A DNA stretch of 64,000 nucleotides from JAUIAI01 sp050633665 (GCA_050633665.1 JBOEGY010000007.1:558001-622000); one strand, 5' to 3'. Shown: positions 7,088 through 16,936, numbered from the stretch's first letter. Program-made: numbers and translations. The notes: a model not told the origin generated them from the sequence alone.

Positions 7088-9359
7088 TTGCCGCCCAGAC
7101 TTTTGCCGGCGTGTAAGGCATGTCCAGTGGCGCAATACCCAATGGTTCCAGGGCATTCATCATCGCGTTTGACAGTGCTGGCAGCGACCCGGAACAACCG
7201 GATTCACCCACACCTTTTGCTCCCAGCTCATTGAGTTGCGTCGGCACCAGCTCCCAGTCGCAAGTCATGTTCTGAATTGAACCGGCCCGGGGCATCGCAT
7301 AGTCCATGAAACTACCCGACAACAACTGGCTGGTTTCCGGGTCATAGACGATTTGCTCGGTAAAAGCCTGACCGTACCCCTGCACCACGCCACCATGGAC
7401 CTGGCCTTTGACCAGCGCTGGCGACACCACATGGCCCAGATCATCAACCGAGACATAGTTGACCACTTCAGTAGTCCCGGTTAGCGGATCAATTTCAATT
7501 TCGGCAAGATGGCATCCATTGGGGAAATTGGCCCCTGTGGAGGTCTCGGCCTCACTGTCGAGCGGGTTCGCTCCAGTTGCGTCACGACCTAGTTGTGCCG
7601 CCAGAGTCAGCACATCAATCGACTTGCCGGCTGAACAGGTGAGACTGCCATCGACGAACTTGACCTCGTCCACGGCCACCCCCAGCACCGAAGCCGCCTG
7701 TTCGGTCGCCTTGGCCAAGACGTTAGCCACCAGATTCTTAAACGCCGAGCCGGTTCCGTAAAGCGACCTGGATCCGCCGGTGCCGTTACCAATCAGCGAG
7801 AGTTTCGGATCGCCGGCTTTATAGGTAATCAGCGTTGGATCGATACCGAGCCCGTCGCCGACTATCTGCGCGAAACTGGTTTCATGGCCCTGGCCGGACG
7901 AACCACTGACCGCATTCAGGATGAGTCGGCCGTCCTCGGTAAACTGGCAGGACACCTGGTCTTTCGGTGCCCCGCCGGCACCAGACTTTTCCAGATAACA
8001 ACCAAAGCCGATACCGCGCAGACGGTTACGCCCCGCAGCTTCTGCACGCCGCGATTCAAACTGATCAAATCCGGCCAGACTGAGTGTCTTGTTCATGACG
8101 GCGTGAAAGTTGCCGCAGTCGTAAACAGTGCCAGTCGCTGTTGTGTAGGGGAATCCATCCTGGGCGACGAAATTCTGTCGTCTGAATTCGACCCGGTCCA
8201 GACCATGCTCCAGCGCACAATGATCCATCAGGCGTTCAATGGCAAATGCAATGTCCGGTCGCCCCGCACCGCGATAAGCCGACACCGGCAAGGTGTTGGT
8301 GTAAATCAGGCGAGACTGCATATACAACGCGGGAACGTCGTATACGCCCCCCATAGTGACCGACAGATTGTTGGTACCGATAAAGCCACCAAAGTAGCAG
8401 TTAAAAGCGCCGAGATCGACCTCATCATTAAAGCGGATCGCGGTAATCCGGTTGTGTTGATCAAGCGCGACCGAGCCTTCCAGGGTCAGCGAACGACCAT
8501 GCCACTCGCCTGTAAACAACTCGGAACGGCTACCAACCCATTTAACCGGCTTACCCAGTTGCCGACTGGCCAGCACCGCCAGCACCTGCTCCGGATAAGT
8601 GCTTCCGCGCAAACCAAACGAGCCACCCACATCCTGAGCCACTACTTCAATCTGCTCAGGTGTTGATTTGGTCACCGCACACAGCGAAGCGCGCATCCCC
8701 AACATGCCCTGGGTTGGCGTATAGACGGTTGTCTTGTCGGTGGCTGCGTCAAATGATGCGAGGCAGGCTCGCGGCTCCATCGGCGCGCCATACAGGCGTT
8801 GACTGACAATGCGTAGCGTGGAAGTCTTGGCTGCACTGGCAAATGCCTGATCGACTGCAGATTTGTCTCCGGCTTCATAGATCAGAGAGGTGTTTTCCGG
8901 AATGTGATCATGTACCTGAGGCGCGCCCGGCTTGAATGCATCCGCCGCAACACTGACCGCCGGCAACTCCTCGTAATCAACAAAAACCTGTTCAGCCGCG
9001 TCACGCGCTGCCATGGCGGTCTCGGCAATGACCATGGCCACAGGCTGGCCGACATAACTGACTTTGTCTGCCGCCAGAACCGGCTGGGCGGCTTTGAGCT
9101 GGGTCATGCCGTCTTTGCCTTTGATGTCAGGGCCGGAAGGAATAGACCCGAACCCTGCTTTCTCAACATCGGCCGCGGTCAGGATCAGTTTGACTCCGGG
9201 CTGACTCGCAGCATCATCGATATCAATACTGAGAATCTTTGCGCTGGCGCGATCCGAGCGTACCAGTGCAGCATGCAACTGACCGGGCAGAGACCAGTCC
9301 GCGGTGAATCGTCCATGCCCGGAAATCAGGCGCTGATCTTCATGTCGCATAAGACTCAT
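7068..9359 (-). CDS. coxL: Molybdenum hydroxylase large subunit, form II CO dehydrogenase-like
   Basis: A 763-residue molybdopterin-binding subunit of the xanthine oxidase/CO dehydrogenase family. The active-site loop at residues 361-367 reads AYRGAGR, the signature of form II (BMS-type) CoxL; form I enzymes have AYxCSFR. The conserved catalytic Glu is in GVGESG near the C-terminus. A longer frame exists, but the ATG at 9359 overlaps the 2Fe-2S subunit stop as ATGA and is followed by a normal family N-terminus. Whether form II enzymes oxidise CO is unsettled, so an aldehyde or heterocycle hydroxylase is possible. No Cox maturation genes are seen next to it. Confidence 0.9.
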   Translation of the reverse strand: MSLMRHEDQRLISGHGRFTADWSLPGQLHAALVRSDRASAKILSIDIDDAASQPGVKLILTAADVEKAGFGSIPSGPDIKGKDGMTQLKAAQPVLAADKVSYVGQPVAMVIAETAMAARDAAEQVFVDYEELPAVSVAADAFKPGAPQVHDHIPENTSLIYEAGDKSAVDQAFASAAKTSTLRIVSQRLYGAPMEPRACLASFDAATDKTTVYTPTQGMLGMRASLCAVTKSTPEQIEVVAQDVGGSFGLRGSTYPEQVLAVLASRQLGKPVKWVGSRSELFTGEWHGRSLTLEGSVALDQHNRITAIRFNDEVDLGAFNCYFGGFIGTNNLSVTMGGVYDVPALYMQSRLIYTNTLPVSAYRGAGRPDIAFAIERLMDHCALEHGLDRVEFRRQNFVAQDGFPYTTATGTVYDCGNFHAVMNKTLSLAGFDQFESRRAEAAGRNRLRGIGFGCYLEKSGAGGAPKDQVSCQFTEDGRLILNAVSGSSGQGHETSFAQIVGDGLGIDPTLITYKAGDPKLSLIGNGTGGSRSLYGTGSAFKNLVANVLAKATEQAASVLGVAVDEVKFVDGSLTCSAGKSIDVLTLAAQLGRDATGANPLDSEAETSTGANFPNGCHLAEIEIDPLTGTTEVVNYVSVDDLGHVVSPALVKGQVHGGVVQGYGQAFTEQIVYDPETSQLLSGSFMDYAMPRAGSIQNMTCDWELVPTQLNELGAKGVGESGCSGSLPALSNAMMNALEPLGIAPLDMPYTPAKVWAAISGASR

Positions 9360-9832
9360 GATTGGCTCCGCATAACTTCTGCCGCTTCCAGAACAGCGGC
9401 CTCGATGTTGACGTAACCTGTGCAACGACACAGGTTTCCGGCCAGGCCTTCACGGATCTGTTCAAGGCTGGGATCGGGATTGTGTTTCAGCAGATCGGTC
9501 GCTGCCATGATCATGCCAGGCGTACAGAAACCGCACTGCAAGCCGTGGCAGTTCGAAAATGCCACCTGCACCGGGTGCAATACCCCATCACTGCCTGCAA
9601 GCCCTTCAATCGTGGTGATGTCGCCGCCCTCGGCCTGCACCGCGAGCATCGAACAGGATTTGACCGCGGCACCGTCGAGATGAACCGTGCAGCATCCGCA
9701 CTGGCTGGTATCGCAACCGACGTGGGTTCCAGTCATGCCCAGTGAATCCCGCAGAGCGTCAGCCAGCAGGGTGCGGTCTTCGACGTTGACAGTGCTCGAT
9801 TTGCCATTAACGGTGAATTTGATTTCGCGCAT
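9356..9832 (-). CDS. coxS: Molybdenum hydroxylase 2Fe-2S (small) subunit
   Basis: A 158-residue subunit with two [2Fe-2S] centres. The plant-ferredoxin-type cluster is shown by CDTSQCGCC with a partner Cys further on, and the C-terminal cluster by CGFC and CRCTGY. It links the molybdenum subunit to the FAD subunit. Its start overlaps the end of the FAD subunit gene (TAATG) and its stop overlaps the large subunit start (ATGA), so the three are translationally coupled in the order medium-small-large that is typical of the family. Confidence 0.95.
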   Translation of the reverse strand: MREIKFTVNGKSSTVNVEDRTLLADALRDSLGMTGTHVGCDTSQCGCCTVHLDGAAVKSCSMLAVQAEGGDITTIEGLAGSDGVLHPVQVAFSNCHGLQCGFCTPGMIMAATDLLKHNPDPSLEQIREGLAGNLCRCTGYVNIEAAVLEAAEVMRSQS

Positions 9833-10632
9833 TAGTTCGCCTCTATTTGTTCAACGGCACGTGAGGCCATCAGCTGGATAAGGTGCGCTCGGTATTCAGC
9901 GGGCGCATGCATATCGGCATTGAGACCTTCGGCCGGATAAGCCAGTCCGTCCAGAGCGCTGGCCGTAAACGACTTATCAAGTGCGGCCTCGGCCTCAGTC
10001 CAGCGAAAGACGCTGTTGCCGGCGCCGGTAACCGCCACCCGCACGCCCTCTTTGAATTGAGCGACAAACACACCGGTCATGGCATAGCCCGAAGCCGGAT
10101 GATGGAACTTGGCATAAGCGGCGCGCTGCGGCAGAGCAAAACGGACTTGCAGAATCAGTTCGTCTGGTTCGAGCGCGGTAGTGAACATGCCTTGGAAAAA
10201 ATCGTCAGCCGCAATTTCGCGGGAATTGGTTTTGACTGAAGCATTGAGCGCCAGAACCGCCGACGGATAATCCGCCGCCGGATCATTGTTGGCCAGCGAT
10301 CCGCCCAGAGTACCCCGCACTCTTACCTGCGGATCGCCGATGCCGTTCGCCAGTGCCGCCAGAGCCGGTAAAGCCTGCAATATCGGGGGGCTGGTCGCAA
10401 CCATTCTGTGGGTGACCGCAGCGCCAACCACAACTGCCTCTGCGGATACCGTTATGCCCCCAAGTTCGGGTAACTGGTTGATATCCAGTAGCTGACTTGG
10501 AGCGGCAAGCCGGTGCTTCATTGATGGAATCAATGTCATGCCGCCAGCGACAACTTTTGCGTCAGTGTCTGCGGCTAATACTTGTAGCGCCTCGGACAGA
10601 GAGCCCGGGCGCTGATAGCGAAATGGATACAT
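9832..10632 (-). CDS. coxM: Molybdenum hydroxylase FAD (medium) subunit
   Basis: A 266-residue FAD-binding subunit. The two FAD pyrophosphate motifs are seen as AGGMTLIP near residue 40 and TLGGSLANNDPAADYP near residue 110. The start at 10632 is chosen over an upstream ATG because AGGAGATC precedes it and the family motif YPFxYxRP follows directly. It is the first gene of the hydroxylase set and starts 66 bp after the end of cbbY on the same strand. Confidence 0.93.
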   Translation of the reverse strand: MYPFRYQRPGSLSEALQVLAADTDAKVVAGGMTLIPSMKHRLAAPSQLLDINQLPELGGITVSAEAVVVGAAVTHRMVATSPPILQALPALAALANGIGDPQVRVRGTLGGSLANNDPAADYPSAVLALNASVKTNSREIAADDFFQGMFTTALEPDELILQVRFALPQRAAYAKFHHPASGYAMTGVFVAQFKEGVRVAVTGAGNSVFRWTEAEAALDKSFTASALDGLAYPAEGLNADMHAPAEYRAHLIQLMASRAVEQIEAN

Positions 10633-10642
10633 ATTGGATCTC

Positions 10643-10669
10643 CTGTGCGGTGAGAATACCACTGCACAG
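10643..10669 (-). other. Hairpin just before coxM
   Basis: CTGTGC and GCACAG arms (10643-10648, 10664-10669) extend inward, after one mismatch, through a GTG/CAC pair. In the transcript the hairpin ends next to the AGGAG ribosome binding site of coxM. There is no T-run, so it is not an intrinsic terminator. It could tune coxM translation or mark a processing point between cbbY and coxM. Confidence 0.4.
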
Positions 10670-10698
10670 AGAACCCGGTATTACCTGTCAGTCCAGAT

Positions 10699-11472
10699 CT
10701 ATGCGTGATGCCAGCGCCGATGCAAGGCTCGCAAACTATCCAGTGTCACAAGCCTTGATCGAGCCGATGAGAAACCCGTCAAATGGTTAAGATCAACACA
10801 GGTCAGTGACGCATCATCGAATTCTTCATGTGAAAAATAAACACTCGGCGTCACCAGCGTACACAGTCCGGCCGCTCTGGCGGCGGCAAGACCGTTGGGC
10901 GAATCCTCAATGGCCAGAGCATCCTGAGAGCTGCATTGCAGGCGGCTTAGCGCTTCCAGATAAGCCTGCGGATCCGGCTTCTTGCGTGGCGCGTCTTCGG
11001 CACAAACGACCGCTGCAAAACGACCGGCCCAGTTCGGGTCGAACATCCGGCTCAACAAGGCATCGACATTCGTCGCACTGGTTGTCGTGACGATCGCCTG
11101 TGCCACCTTGGCCTGCTGACAAGCGGTCATCAGACGCAACACGCCGGGACGTACCGCCAGCCGACCCTTGTCGAGCAGGTCCCGATACAATTCGTTCTTC
11201 CGGGTATGGATCGAGCACGCCAATTGGTACTGGTCGGTTTGAGTCAGGTTACGCGGCCATTGCCCGGCAAACGTCTGGCCGTCCTGGTGCATATCGGCCA
11301 GGAGTCGCTCCAGGCCACCGGCAACAGCGAGTAACTCGCCATAATGTTGGGCATCCCAGCGGCGGGCAATACCGTGCTCACGCATTGCCTCGTTAAAAGC
11401 GACCCGGTGCCCGTCGCGTTCAGTCTCCGCGATTGTGCCGTCTACATCCCAAAGAACGGCGTGCAGCGTCAT
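10699..11472 (-). CDS. cbbY: CbbY-type HAD phosphatase
   Basis: A 257-residue HAD hydrolase with motif I DVDGTIAETE at residues 8-17 (nucleophile Asp8, acid Asp10), a cap domain, a TTTSATN motif II and a motif IV EDSPNGLAAARAAG. In red-type Rubisco operons CbbY removes the inhibitor xylulose-1,5-bisphosphate. The Calvin cycle operon context supports that role. The start at 11472 has AGGAGCG before it and lies 13 bp after the transketolase stop. It is the last cbb gene before the hydroxylase set. Confidence 0.88.
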   Translation of the reverse strand: MTLHAVLWDVDGTIAETERDGHRVAFNEAMREHGIARRWDAQHYGELLAVAGGLERLLADMHQDGQTFAGQWPRNLTQTDQYQLACSIHTRKNELYRDLLDKGRLAVRPGVLRLMTACQQAKVAQAIVTTTSATNVDALLSRMFDPNWAGRFAAVVCAEDAPRKKPDPQAYLEALSRLQCSSQDALAIEDSPNGLAAARAAGLCTLVTPSVYFSHEEFDDASLTCVDLNHLTGFSSARSRLVTLDSLRALHRRWHHA

Positions 11473-11485
11473 CACTCGCTCCTGA

Positions 11486-13501
11486 TCAGGCCGTTGCTGT
11501 CTGACTGAGCACACTGGCGGCCAAGTCAGCCAGTCGCTCGGCGCTCAGATCAAAATGCGCCATCAATTGTGGGCCGGGGCCAGACTCACCAAAGCGATCA
11601 ATGCCAATCGCGGCAACACAGCCAAACTGCGACCACCACCGGGATACGCCGGCCTCGATTCCCACCCGTGCAATACCATCAGGCAACACGGATTGCCGAT
11701 ACTGCGGCGACTGTGATTCAAACCGGCTGACACACGGCATAGACACCACGCGCGCGCTGATTCCCTGTTCGCTCAGTATCGCGTGGGCGGCAATTGCCAG
11801 CTCCACTTCGGAACCCGTCGCCATCAACACGACCGACGGCAACTCGCTATCCACCAATACATAAGCGCCTTTGGCGATGTCCGCCAGTTGCCCGGCATTG
11901 CGTGGCTGGGGCTGCGTCGCCTGTCGGGTCAGCAGCAATGCTGAAGGTCCGGTTTTTCTGGTAACCGCTTCAACCCACGCGACCGCGGTTTCAGCCGTAT
12001 CGCAAGGGCGCCAGACATCCAGATTCGGGATCAGGCGCAACGCCGCTGCGTGCTCTACCGGCTGATGAGTCGGCCCGTCTTCGCCAAGACCAACCGAGTC
12101 ATGGGTAAACACATGGACCACGGCGATATTCATCAGCGCAGCCATCCGAATCGCATTGCGACTGTAGTCGCTAAAGGTCAAAAAAGTCCCGCCGTAGGGG
12201 ATGATTGAACCGTGTAACGACATACCGTTCATGATCGCCGCCATACCAAACTCGCGAACCCCGTAGTTGATGTGTCGGCCCCCGGTCTGACCAGCGCGAA
12301 CCGCTGATGCGCCAGGGAAGTCAGTCAGGTTGGAACCCGTCAGGTCGGCGCTGCCGCCGATCAATTCGGGCAGCACTGGCCCCAGTTCTTTCAAGACGTT
12401 CTGAGAGGCTTTGCGAGTTGCCACCGCGCTTGCCTCTGCCGCCATTTTTTCCGGCAAGCCAGCCAGCAGCATCCGCTGCTCGGTGGTGAAGTCAGCATAC
12501 TGCCGGCGCAAAAACTCGGCGGCCAACTCAGGATAAGCGACCTCGTAAGCTGCAAACCGTTCACCCCAGGCCTGCTCGCGGGCGGACCCCTTGTCTTTCG
12601 CCAGCCAGGCCTGTCTGATCTGCGAAGGAATCTCGAACGGCCCGGCGCCCCACCCGATCGCGTCACGCGTTAGCGCGATCTCGTCCGGGCCGAGCGGCTC
12701 GCCGTGCGCCTTGGCAGTCCCTTCTCGGTTCGGAGAACCCTTCCCGATTTTCGTGCGGCAGATAATCAGACTGGGTTGAACCGGATCAGCCTTGGCGGTT
12801 TCGATCGCACCGTCTATAGCCTCGACATCATGGCCATCAACCGGACCAAGCACCTGCCATCCGCAGGCCTTGAACCGGGCGGCCGTGTCGTCAGCAAACC
12901 AGTCTTGTACCGGCCCATCAATCGAGATGCCGTTGTCGTCATATAGAGCAATCAGCTTGCCCAGCCTTAAGGTCCCGGCCAGCGACACCACCTCGTGACT
13001 GATGCCTTCCATCAGACAACCATCACCGAGAAAGACATAGGTATTGTGATCAACGATCTGATGATCAACCCGGTTGAAATGATCGCCCAGCAGTTTTTCG
13101 GCCAGCGCCAGTCCCACCGCATTGCCCAGCCCCTGCCCGAGCGGGCCAGTGGTGGTCTCCACCCCGGGCGTCACGCCGACCTCCGGATGGCCTGGTGTCT
13201 TGCTACCCAATTGACGGAATTGCTTCAGCTCCTCCAATGGCAGGTCGTAACCGGTCAGATGCAACAGGCTGTACAACAGCATTGAGGCATGACCGTTAGA
13301 GAGAACGAATCGATCCCGGTTGGCCCATGCCGGATTGCGCGGACTGTGACTGAGGTGCCGGCCCCATAACGCGACCGCCATTTCCGCCATGCCCATCGGC
13401 GCACCCGGATGACCGCTACTGGCTTGTTGAACCGCATCCATCGCCAGCGCACGCAAGGCGTTGGCCTGATCGGCAGGTGAACACATATTCTCGGATTTCA
13501 T
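11486..13501 (-). CDS. cbbT: Transketolase
   Basis: A 671-residue thiamine diphosphate enzyme moving two-carbon units in the Calvin cycle. The N-terminal half has the GHPGAPMG and GDGCLMEG motifs (the latter binds Mg-ThDP), the middle domain has THDSVGLGEDGPTHQP, and the C-terminal domain is complete. Length is typical. It sits between prk and cbbY in one minus-strand operon, which points to the autotrophic isozyme. Confidence 0.95.
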   Translation of the reverse strand: MKSENMCSPADQANALRALAMDAVQQASSGHPGAPMGMAEMAVALWGRHLSHSPRNPAWANRDRFVLSNGHASMLLYSLLHLTGYDLPLEELKQFRQLGSKTPGHPEVGVTPGVETTTGPLGQGLGNAVGLALAEKLLGDHFNRVDHQIVDHNTYVFLGDGCLMEGISHEVVSLAGTLRLGKLIALYDDNGISIDGPVQDWFADDTAARFKACGWQVLGPVDGHDVEAIDGAIETAKADPVQPSLIICRTKIGKGSPNREGTAKAHGEPLGPDEIALTRDAIGWGAGPFEIPSQIRQAWLAKDKGSAREQAWGERFAAYEVAYPELAAEFLRRQYADFTTEQRMLLAGLPEKMAAEASAVATRKASQNVLKELGPVLPELIGGSADLTGSNLTDFPGASAVRAGQTGGRHINYGVREFGMAAIMNGMSLHGSIIPYGGTFLTFSDYSRNAIRMAALMNIAVVHVFTHDSVGLGEDGPTHQPVEHAAALRLIPNLDVWRPCDTAETAVAWVEAVTRKTGPSALLLTRQATQPQPRNAGQLADIAKGAYVLVDSELPSVVLMATGSEVELAIAAHAILSEQGISARVVSMPCVSRFESQSPQYRQSVLPDGIARVGIEAGVSRWWSQFGCVAAIGIDRFGESGPGPQLMAHFDLSAERLADLAASVLSQTATA

Positions 13502-13525
13502 TCAAAAGCTCCACTTACATCTGGG

Positions 13526-14407
13526 TCAGAGTTCAAGCGCGCGCTGCCGGCGCTCCATCATGCGCCAGATAAACGGGGTAAAAATTAATTGCATTGCCAG
13601 CTCCATCTTGCCGCCGGGCACGACAACAGTATTGGCTCGAGACATGAACGAACCATCAACCATGCTCATCAGATAGGGAAAGTCAATTCCCTTCGGGTTG
13701 GCAAAACGAATCACCACCATGGACTCATCGGGCGCCGGAATGTCACGGGCAATAAACGGGTTCGAAGTATCAACGCACGGAATTCGCTGAAAATTGACAT
13801 GGGTATGGGCGAATTGCGGACAAATGTAGTTCACATAGTCAGGCATTCGCCTGAGAATCGTATCGGTGACAGCTTCCGTCGAATACCCTCGTTTGGCCTT
13901 ATCGCGCGAAATTTTTTGCACCCACTCAAGATTGATCACCGGCACCACCCCGATCAGCAGATCGGCATACGCAGGCATGTTCACCTGATCTGAAACCACC
14001 GCCCCATGCAGGCCTTCATAGAACAGCAAATCTGTATCAGTCGGCAACGGCTCCCACGGGGTGAACGTCCCCGGCTCCTGCTTATATGGTGCCGCCTCCT
14101 GATCATCATGCAGATACTTGCGACTCTCACCCTGCCCGCTTTCACTGTAGGTGCGGAACAGCGTCTCCAACGCCTTGAACAAATTAGTGTCCGGCCCGAA
14201 ATGGCTGAAGTTCTTTTCGCCAGAGGCGTCTTTCTCAGCCTGAATCTTCTTCATTTCCAGTCGGTCGTAGCGGTGAAAGCTATCGCCCTCAATAATGGCG
14301 GCACTGACGCCTTCGCGCCGAAAAATATTCTGAAAAGTCCTGGTAACAGAAGTGGTGCCGGCGCCCGAGGAACCGGTAATGGCAATAACGGGATGTTTTT
14401 CTGACAT
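13526..14407 (-). CDS. cbbP: Phosphoribulokinase
   Basis: A 293-residue kinase that makes ribulose-1,5-bisphosphate, the Rubisco substrate. The P-loop is GSSGAGTTS at residues 12-20. Length and the IEGDSFHRYDR segment match the proteobacterial octameric PRK class. It lies 13 bp downstream of the FBPase gene and 24 bp upstream of transketolase. With Rubisco it makes this an operational Calvin cycle locus. Confidence 0.96.
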   Translation of the reverse strand: MSEKHPVIAITGSSGAGTTSVTRTFQNIFRREGVSAAIIEGDSFHRYDRLEMKKIQAEKDASGEKNFSHFGPDTNLFKALETLFRTYSESGQGESRKYLHDDQEAAPYKQEPGTFTPWEPLPTDTDLLFYEGLHGAVVSDQVNMPAYADLLIGVVPVINLEWVQKISRDKAKRGYSTEAVTDTILRRMPDYVNYICPQFAHTHVNFQRIPCVDTSNPFIARDIPAPDESMVVIRFANPKGIDFPYLMSMVDGSFMSRANTVVVPGGKMELAMQLIFTPFIWRMMERRQRALEL

Positions 14408-14420
14408 GGTTCAATTCCTG

Positions 14421-15500
14421 TTAGTCGCGAAACAGACTGCGCTCTGAGAACAGTGGCATCGCCTGATGCGCGCTTTGCTCGGGTTCGTTGTGGTATCGCT
14501 CGATCCGTTCAACTTCGGCTCTGGACCCAAACACCAGACCGATTCGTTGATGCAGTCCACTGGGCATGACTTCCAGCACTGGCTGGCTGCCGGTACTGGC
14601 GCGGCCGCCGGCCTGCTCGATCAAAAAGCCGACCGGATTGGCTTCGTACAAAAGGCGCAGACGACCTTTCTTGCTCGGGTCTTTGGTATCACGCGGATAT
14701 AGAAACACCCCGCCACGCATCATGATCCGGTGCGCTTCAGCGACCATCGACGCGATCCAGCGCATATTAAAATCCCGCCCACGAGGGCCCGTGTTGCCCG
14801 CCAGACATTCATCAACATAGCGCTTCACCGGCGGCTCCCAGAAACGGGCGTTGGACGCATTGATTGCGAACTCACTGGTGCTCTCGGGAATTGTTATATC
14901 CGGATGGGTCAGCATGAACTCGCCCAGATCTGCATCCAGGGTAAAACCACTGACACCATCGCCAACGGACAAGACAAGCATAGTCGTCGGGCCATACAGC
15001 GCATAACCGGCCGCTACCTGCTGAACACCCGGTTGCAGAAAATCAGCCTCCAGAACATCGGGCCCGCTCTCGGGGGCTCGCAGAATCGAAAAGATGCTTC
15101 CAACCGTGACGTTCACATCGATATTTGACGACCCGTCGAGAGGATCGAAAACCAGCAGGTAGTTGCCTCGCGGGAATTGCTTCGGGATCTGATAGGGATG
15201 CTCCATCTCTTCGGACGCAAGCCCGGCCAGGTGCCCGCCCCACTGCGCCGTCGTCACGAACAAGTCATTGCTCTTGACGTCGAGATCCTGTTGTACTTCG
15301 CCCTGGACGTTCACCGCCCCGCCGCCAGCGGATTTCGCACCGTTACTGCCCAGTCGGCCTTTCGCCACCTCCCGGGCAATTGCCTTACAGGCCAGCGTCA
15401 CATCAAGAATCAAGGCATTGAAGTCGCCACTGGCTTGCGGAAACCTGCGCCGCTCCTCGATCAGAAATTGGGTTAGGGTCAGCCGATTGGAAAGCGGCAT
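14421..15500 (-). CDS. cbbF: Fructose-1,6-bisphosphatase, class I
   Basis: A 359-residue class I FBPase. The metal site DPLDGSSNID is clear, as is the C-terminal segment KGRLRLLYEANPVGFLIEQAGG. Class I enzymes hydrolyse fructose-1,6-bisphosphate and in many autotrophs cover part of the sedoheptulose step. The gene is the fourth of the rbcL operon, between cbbX and prk. Confidence 0.95.
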   Translation of the reverse strand: MPLSNRLTLTQFLIEERRRFPQASGDFNALILDVTLACKAIAREVAKGRLGSNGAKSAGGGAVNVQGEVQQDLDVKSNDLFVTTAQWGGHLAGLASEEMEHPYQIPKQFPRGNYLLVFDPLDGSSNIDVNVTVGSIFSILRAPESGPDVLEADFLQPGVQQVAAGYALYGPTTMLVLSVGDGVSGFTLDADLGEFMLTHPDITIPESTSEFAINASNARFWEPPVKRYVDECLAGNTGPRGRDFNMRWIASMVAEAHRIMMRGGVFLYPRDTKDPSKKGRLRLLYEANPVGFLIEQAGGRASTGSQPVLEVMPSGLHQRIGLVFGSRAEVERIERYHNEPEQSAHQAMPLFSERSLFRD

Positions 15501-15520
15501 CTTGGCCTCCTGCTTATTCG

Positions 15521-16483
15521 TTACTGGTCGGACAACACACGGCTGCCGGCAAAGTCAGCGCATTCAATCGTGCACAAGTCTTCACGTGAGAATTCGGTGT
15601 CGCGCTGCGCAAACAAACGGCTTGCCTGCCTCAATCGAGCCCGCTCCAGAGCGTTACGAACGCTGCGAGCGTTCGCAAAATTCGGCTGTTCCACCCGGCG
15701 AATCAGATACCGCCTGAACAGATCTTGCGCATCCTCGCCAAACTGGTAATTCTGCTCGGCGAGCATCCGCTGACCGATCTCCAGCAACTCGTCCACCCCG
15801 TAGTCAGGAAACTCCAGATGGTGAGCAATGCGGGAACTCATCCCGGGGTTGGATTCAAAGAACGTCTCCATCCGATCTTTGTAGCCCGCCAGAATCACCA
15901 CCAGATCGTCTCGCTGGTTCTCCATGACCTGCAAGAGAATTTCGATCGATTCCTGCCCGTAGTCCCGTTCATTCTCGGGGCGATACAGGTAGTACGCCTC
16001 ATCAATAAACAACACACCGCCCATAGCCTTATTGATGACTTCGCGTGTCTTGGGTGCCGTGTGGCCGATGTACTGGCCCACCAGATCATCACGGGTGACA
16101 GCGACCAGATGTCCCTTGCGAACATAACCGAGCCGATGCAGAATCTTCGCCATCCGTAAGGCCACGGTTGTCTTGCCAGTCCCGGGATTTCCGCTGAAAC
16201 ACATATGCAGCGATGGCGACTGCGCGGCCAGGCCATTCGCCAGACGCAACCGGTCTACAACGAGCAAGGCTGCAATATCCCGGATTCGCTGCTTAACCGG
16301 CTCAAGACCTGTCAATTCGTTTTCCAGTTCATCAATGACCGACTCGACCTGACTCTGCGCGAGGACCTCGCCAACAGTTTTTGGCGGCGGCAAGTCAGGA
16401 CTTGCCGCGGTCTCTTCGCTGACCACAGGTTCCGCCGCCGGGCTGCTTGCGCCCGGGATCGCGTAGAGCGGCGACTCAGCCAT
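15521..16483 (-). CDS. cbbX: CbbX, red-type Rubisco activase (AAA+ ATPase)
   Basis: A 320-residue AAA+ protein that releases tight sugar phosphates from red-type Rubisco by pulling on the large subunit C-terminus. Walker A is GNPGTGKTT and Walker B is VLFIDEAYYL, followed by the typical YRPENERDYGQE segment. An open frame extends into rbcS. The starts at 16483 and 16498 both fit the family length and lie within or next to the rbcS stop; I chose 16483, which overlaps the stop by eight bases. Its presence fits the form IC/ID Rubisco genes beside it. Confidence 0.94.
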   Translation of the reverse strand: MAESPLYAIPGASSPAAEPVVSEETAASPDLPPPKTVGEVLAQSQVESVIDELENELTGLEPVKQRIRDIAALLVVDRLRLANGLAAQSPSLHMCFSGNPGTGKTTVALRMAKILHRLGYVRKGHLVAVTRDDLVGQYIGHTAPKTREVINKAMGGVLFIDEAYYLYRPENERDYGQESIEILLQVMENQRDDLVVILAGYKDRMETFFESNPGMSSRIAHHLEFPDYGVDELLEIGQRMLAEQNYQFGEDAQDLFRRYLIRRVEQPNFANARSVRNALERARLRQASRLFAQRDTEFSREDLCTIECADFAGSRVLSDQ

Positions 16484-16919
16484 GGCCGTAGCGCTCATTC
16501 TCGGGCTTGTCCGTGCCATAACCACGCAAGCTGTAACGCATGGAACGGCCGTCAACTTCCTGCCGTTCCAACTGGAAACCTGGCTCTTTGCCTGGACGGC
16601 CAACAATGAAGCTCATGGCTATCGACTCGACGTTGCGGGTCGAATCGAACGCCATCATCCGGATGTAGTGATTCGGGAATGCGCTTCGGCACTCGTTCAG
16701 ATGGATCAAGACACCCGCAGCATCCTGTAGATCGAACATGGGATTGCCAAACATATCCCAGTAGGTATTACGCGGGTGTGGATCATCGGTGTATTCAATA
16801 CTCCAGGCGTAGCCCTGCCTGAGACCGTATTCAATCTGCAGCGTGATTTCCTTGTCATTCAAATCCGGAAGGAAGCTGAATTGCCCCTGGGTGACCCGGC
16901 CGGTTGGGTTGCTCATCAT
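16476..16919 (-). CDS. rbcS: Rubisco small subunit, red-type
   Basis: A 147-residue small subunit. The opening RVTQGQFSFLPDLND and the long C-terminal extension (from about residue 110) are hallmarks of form IC/ID small subunits, whose tail forms a beta-barrel around the central pore. AGGAGAAATC precedes the first ATG. It follows rbcL by 17 bp and overlaps cbbX. Confidence 0.96.
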   Translation of the reverse strand: MMSNPTGRVTQGQFSFLPDLNDKEITLQIEYGLRQGYAWSIEYTDDPHPRNTYWDMFGNPMFDLQDAAGVLIHLNECRSAFPNHYIRMMAFDSTRNVESIAMSFIVGRPGKEPGFQLERQEVDGRSMRYSLRGYGTDKPENERYGHG

Positions 16920-16936
16920 GGTGATTTCTCCTAGGT

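Noticed and set aside
7884..8666. 260-residue plus-strand frame inside coxL
   Set aside because: Antisense shadow of a strongly conserved enzyme gene; no recognisable domain.
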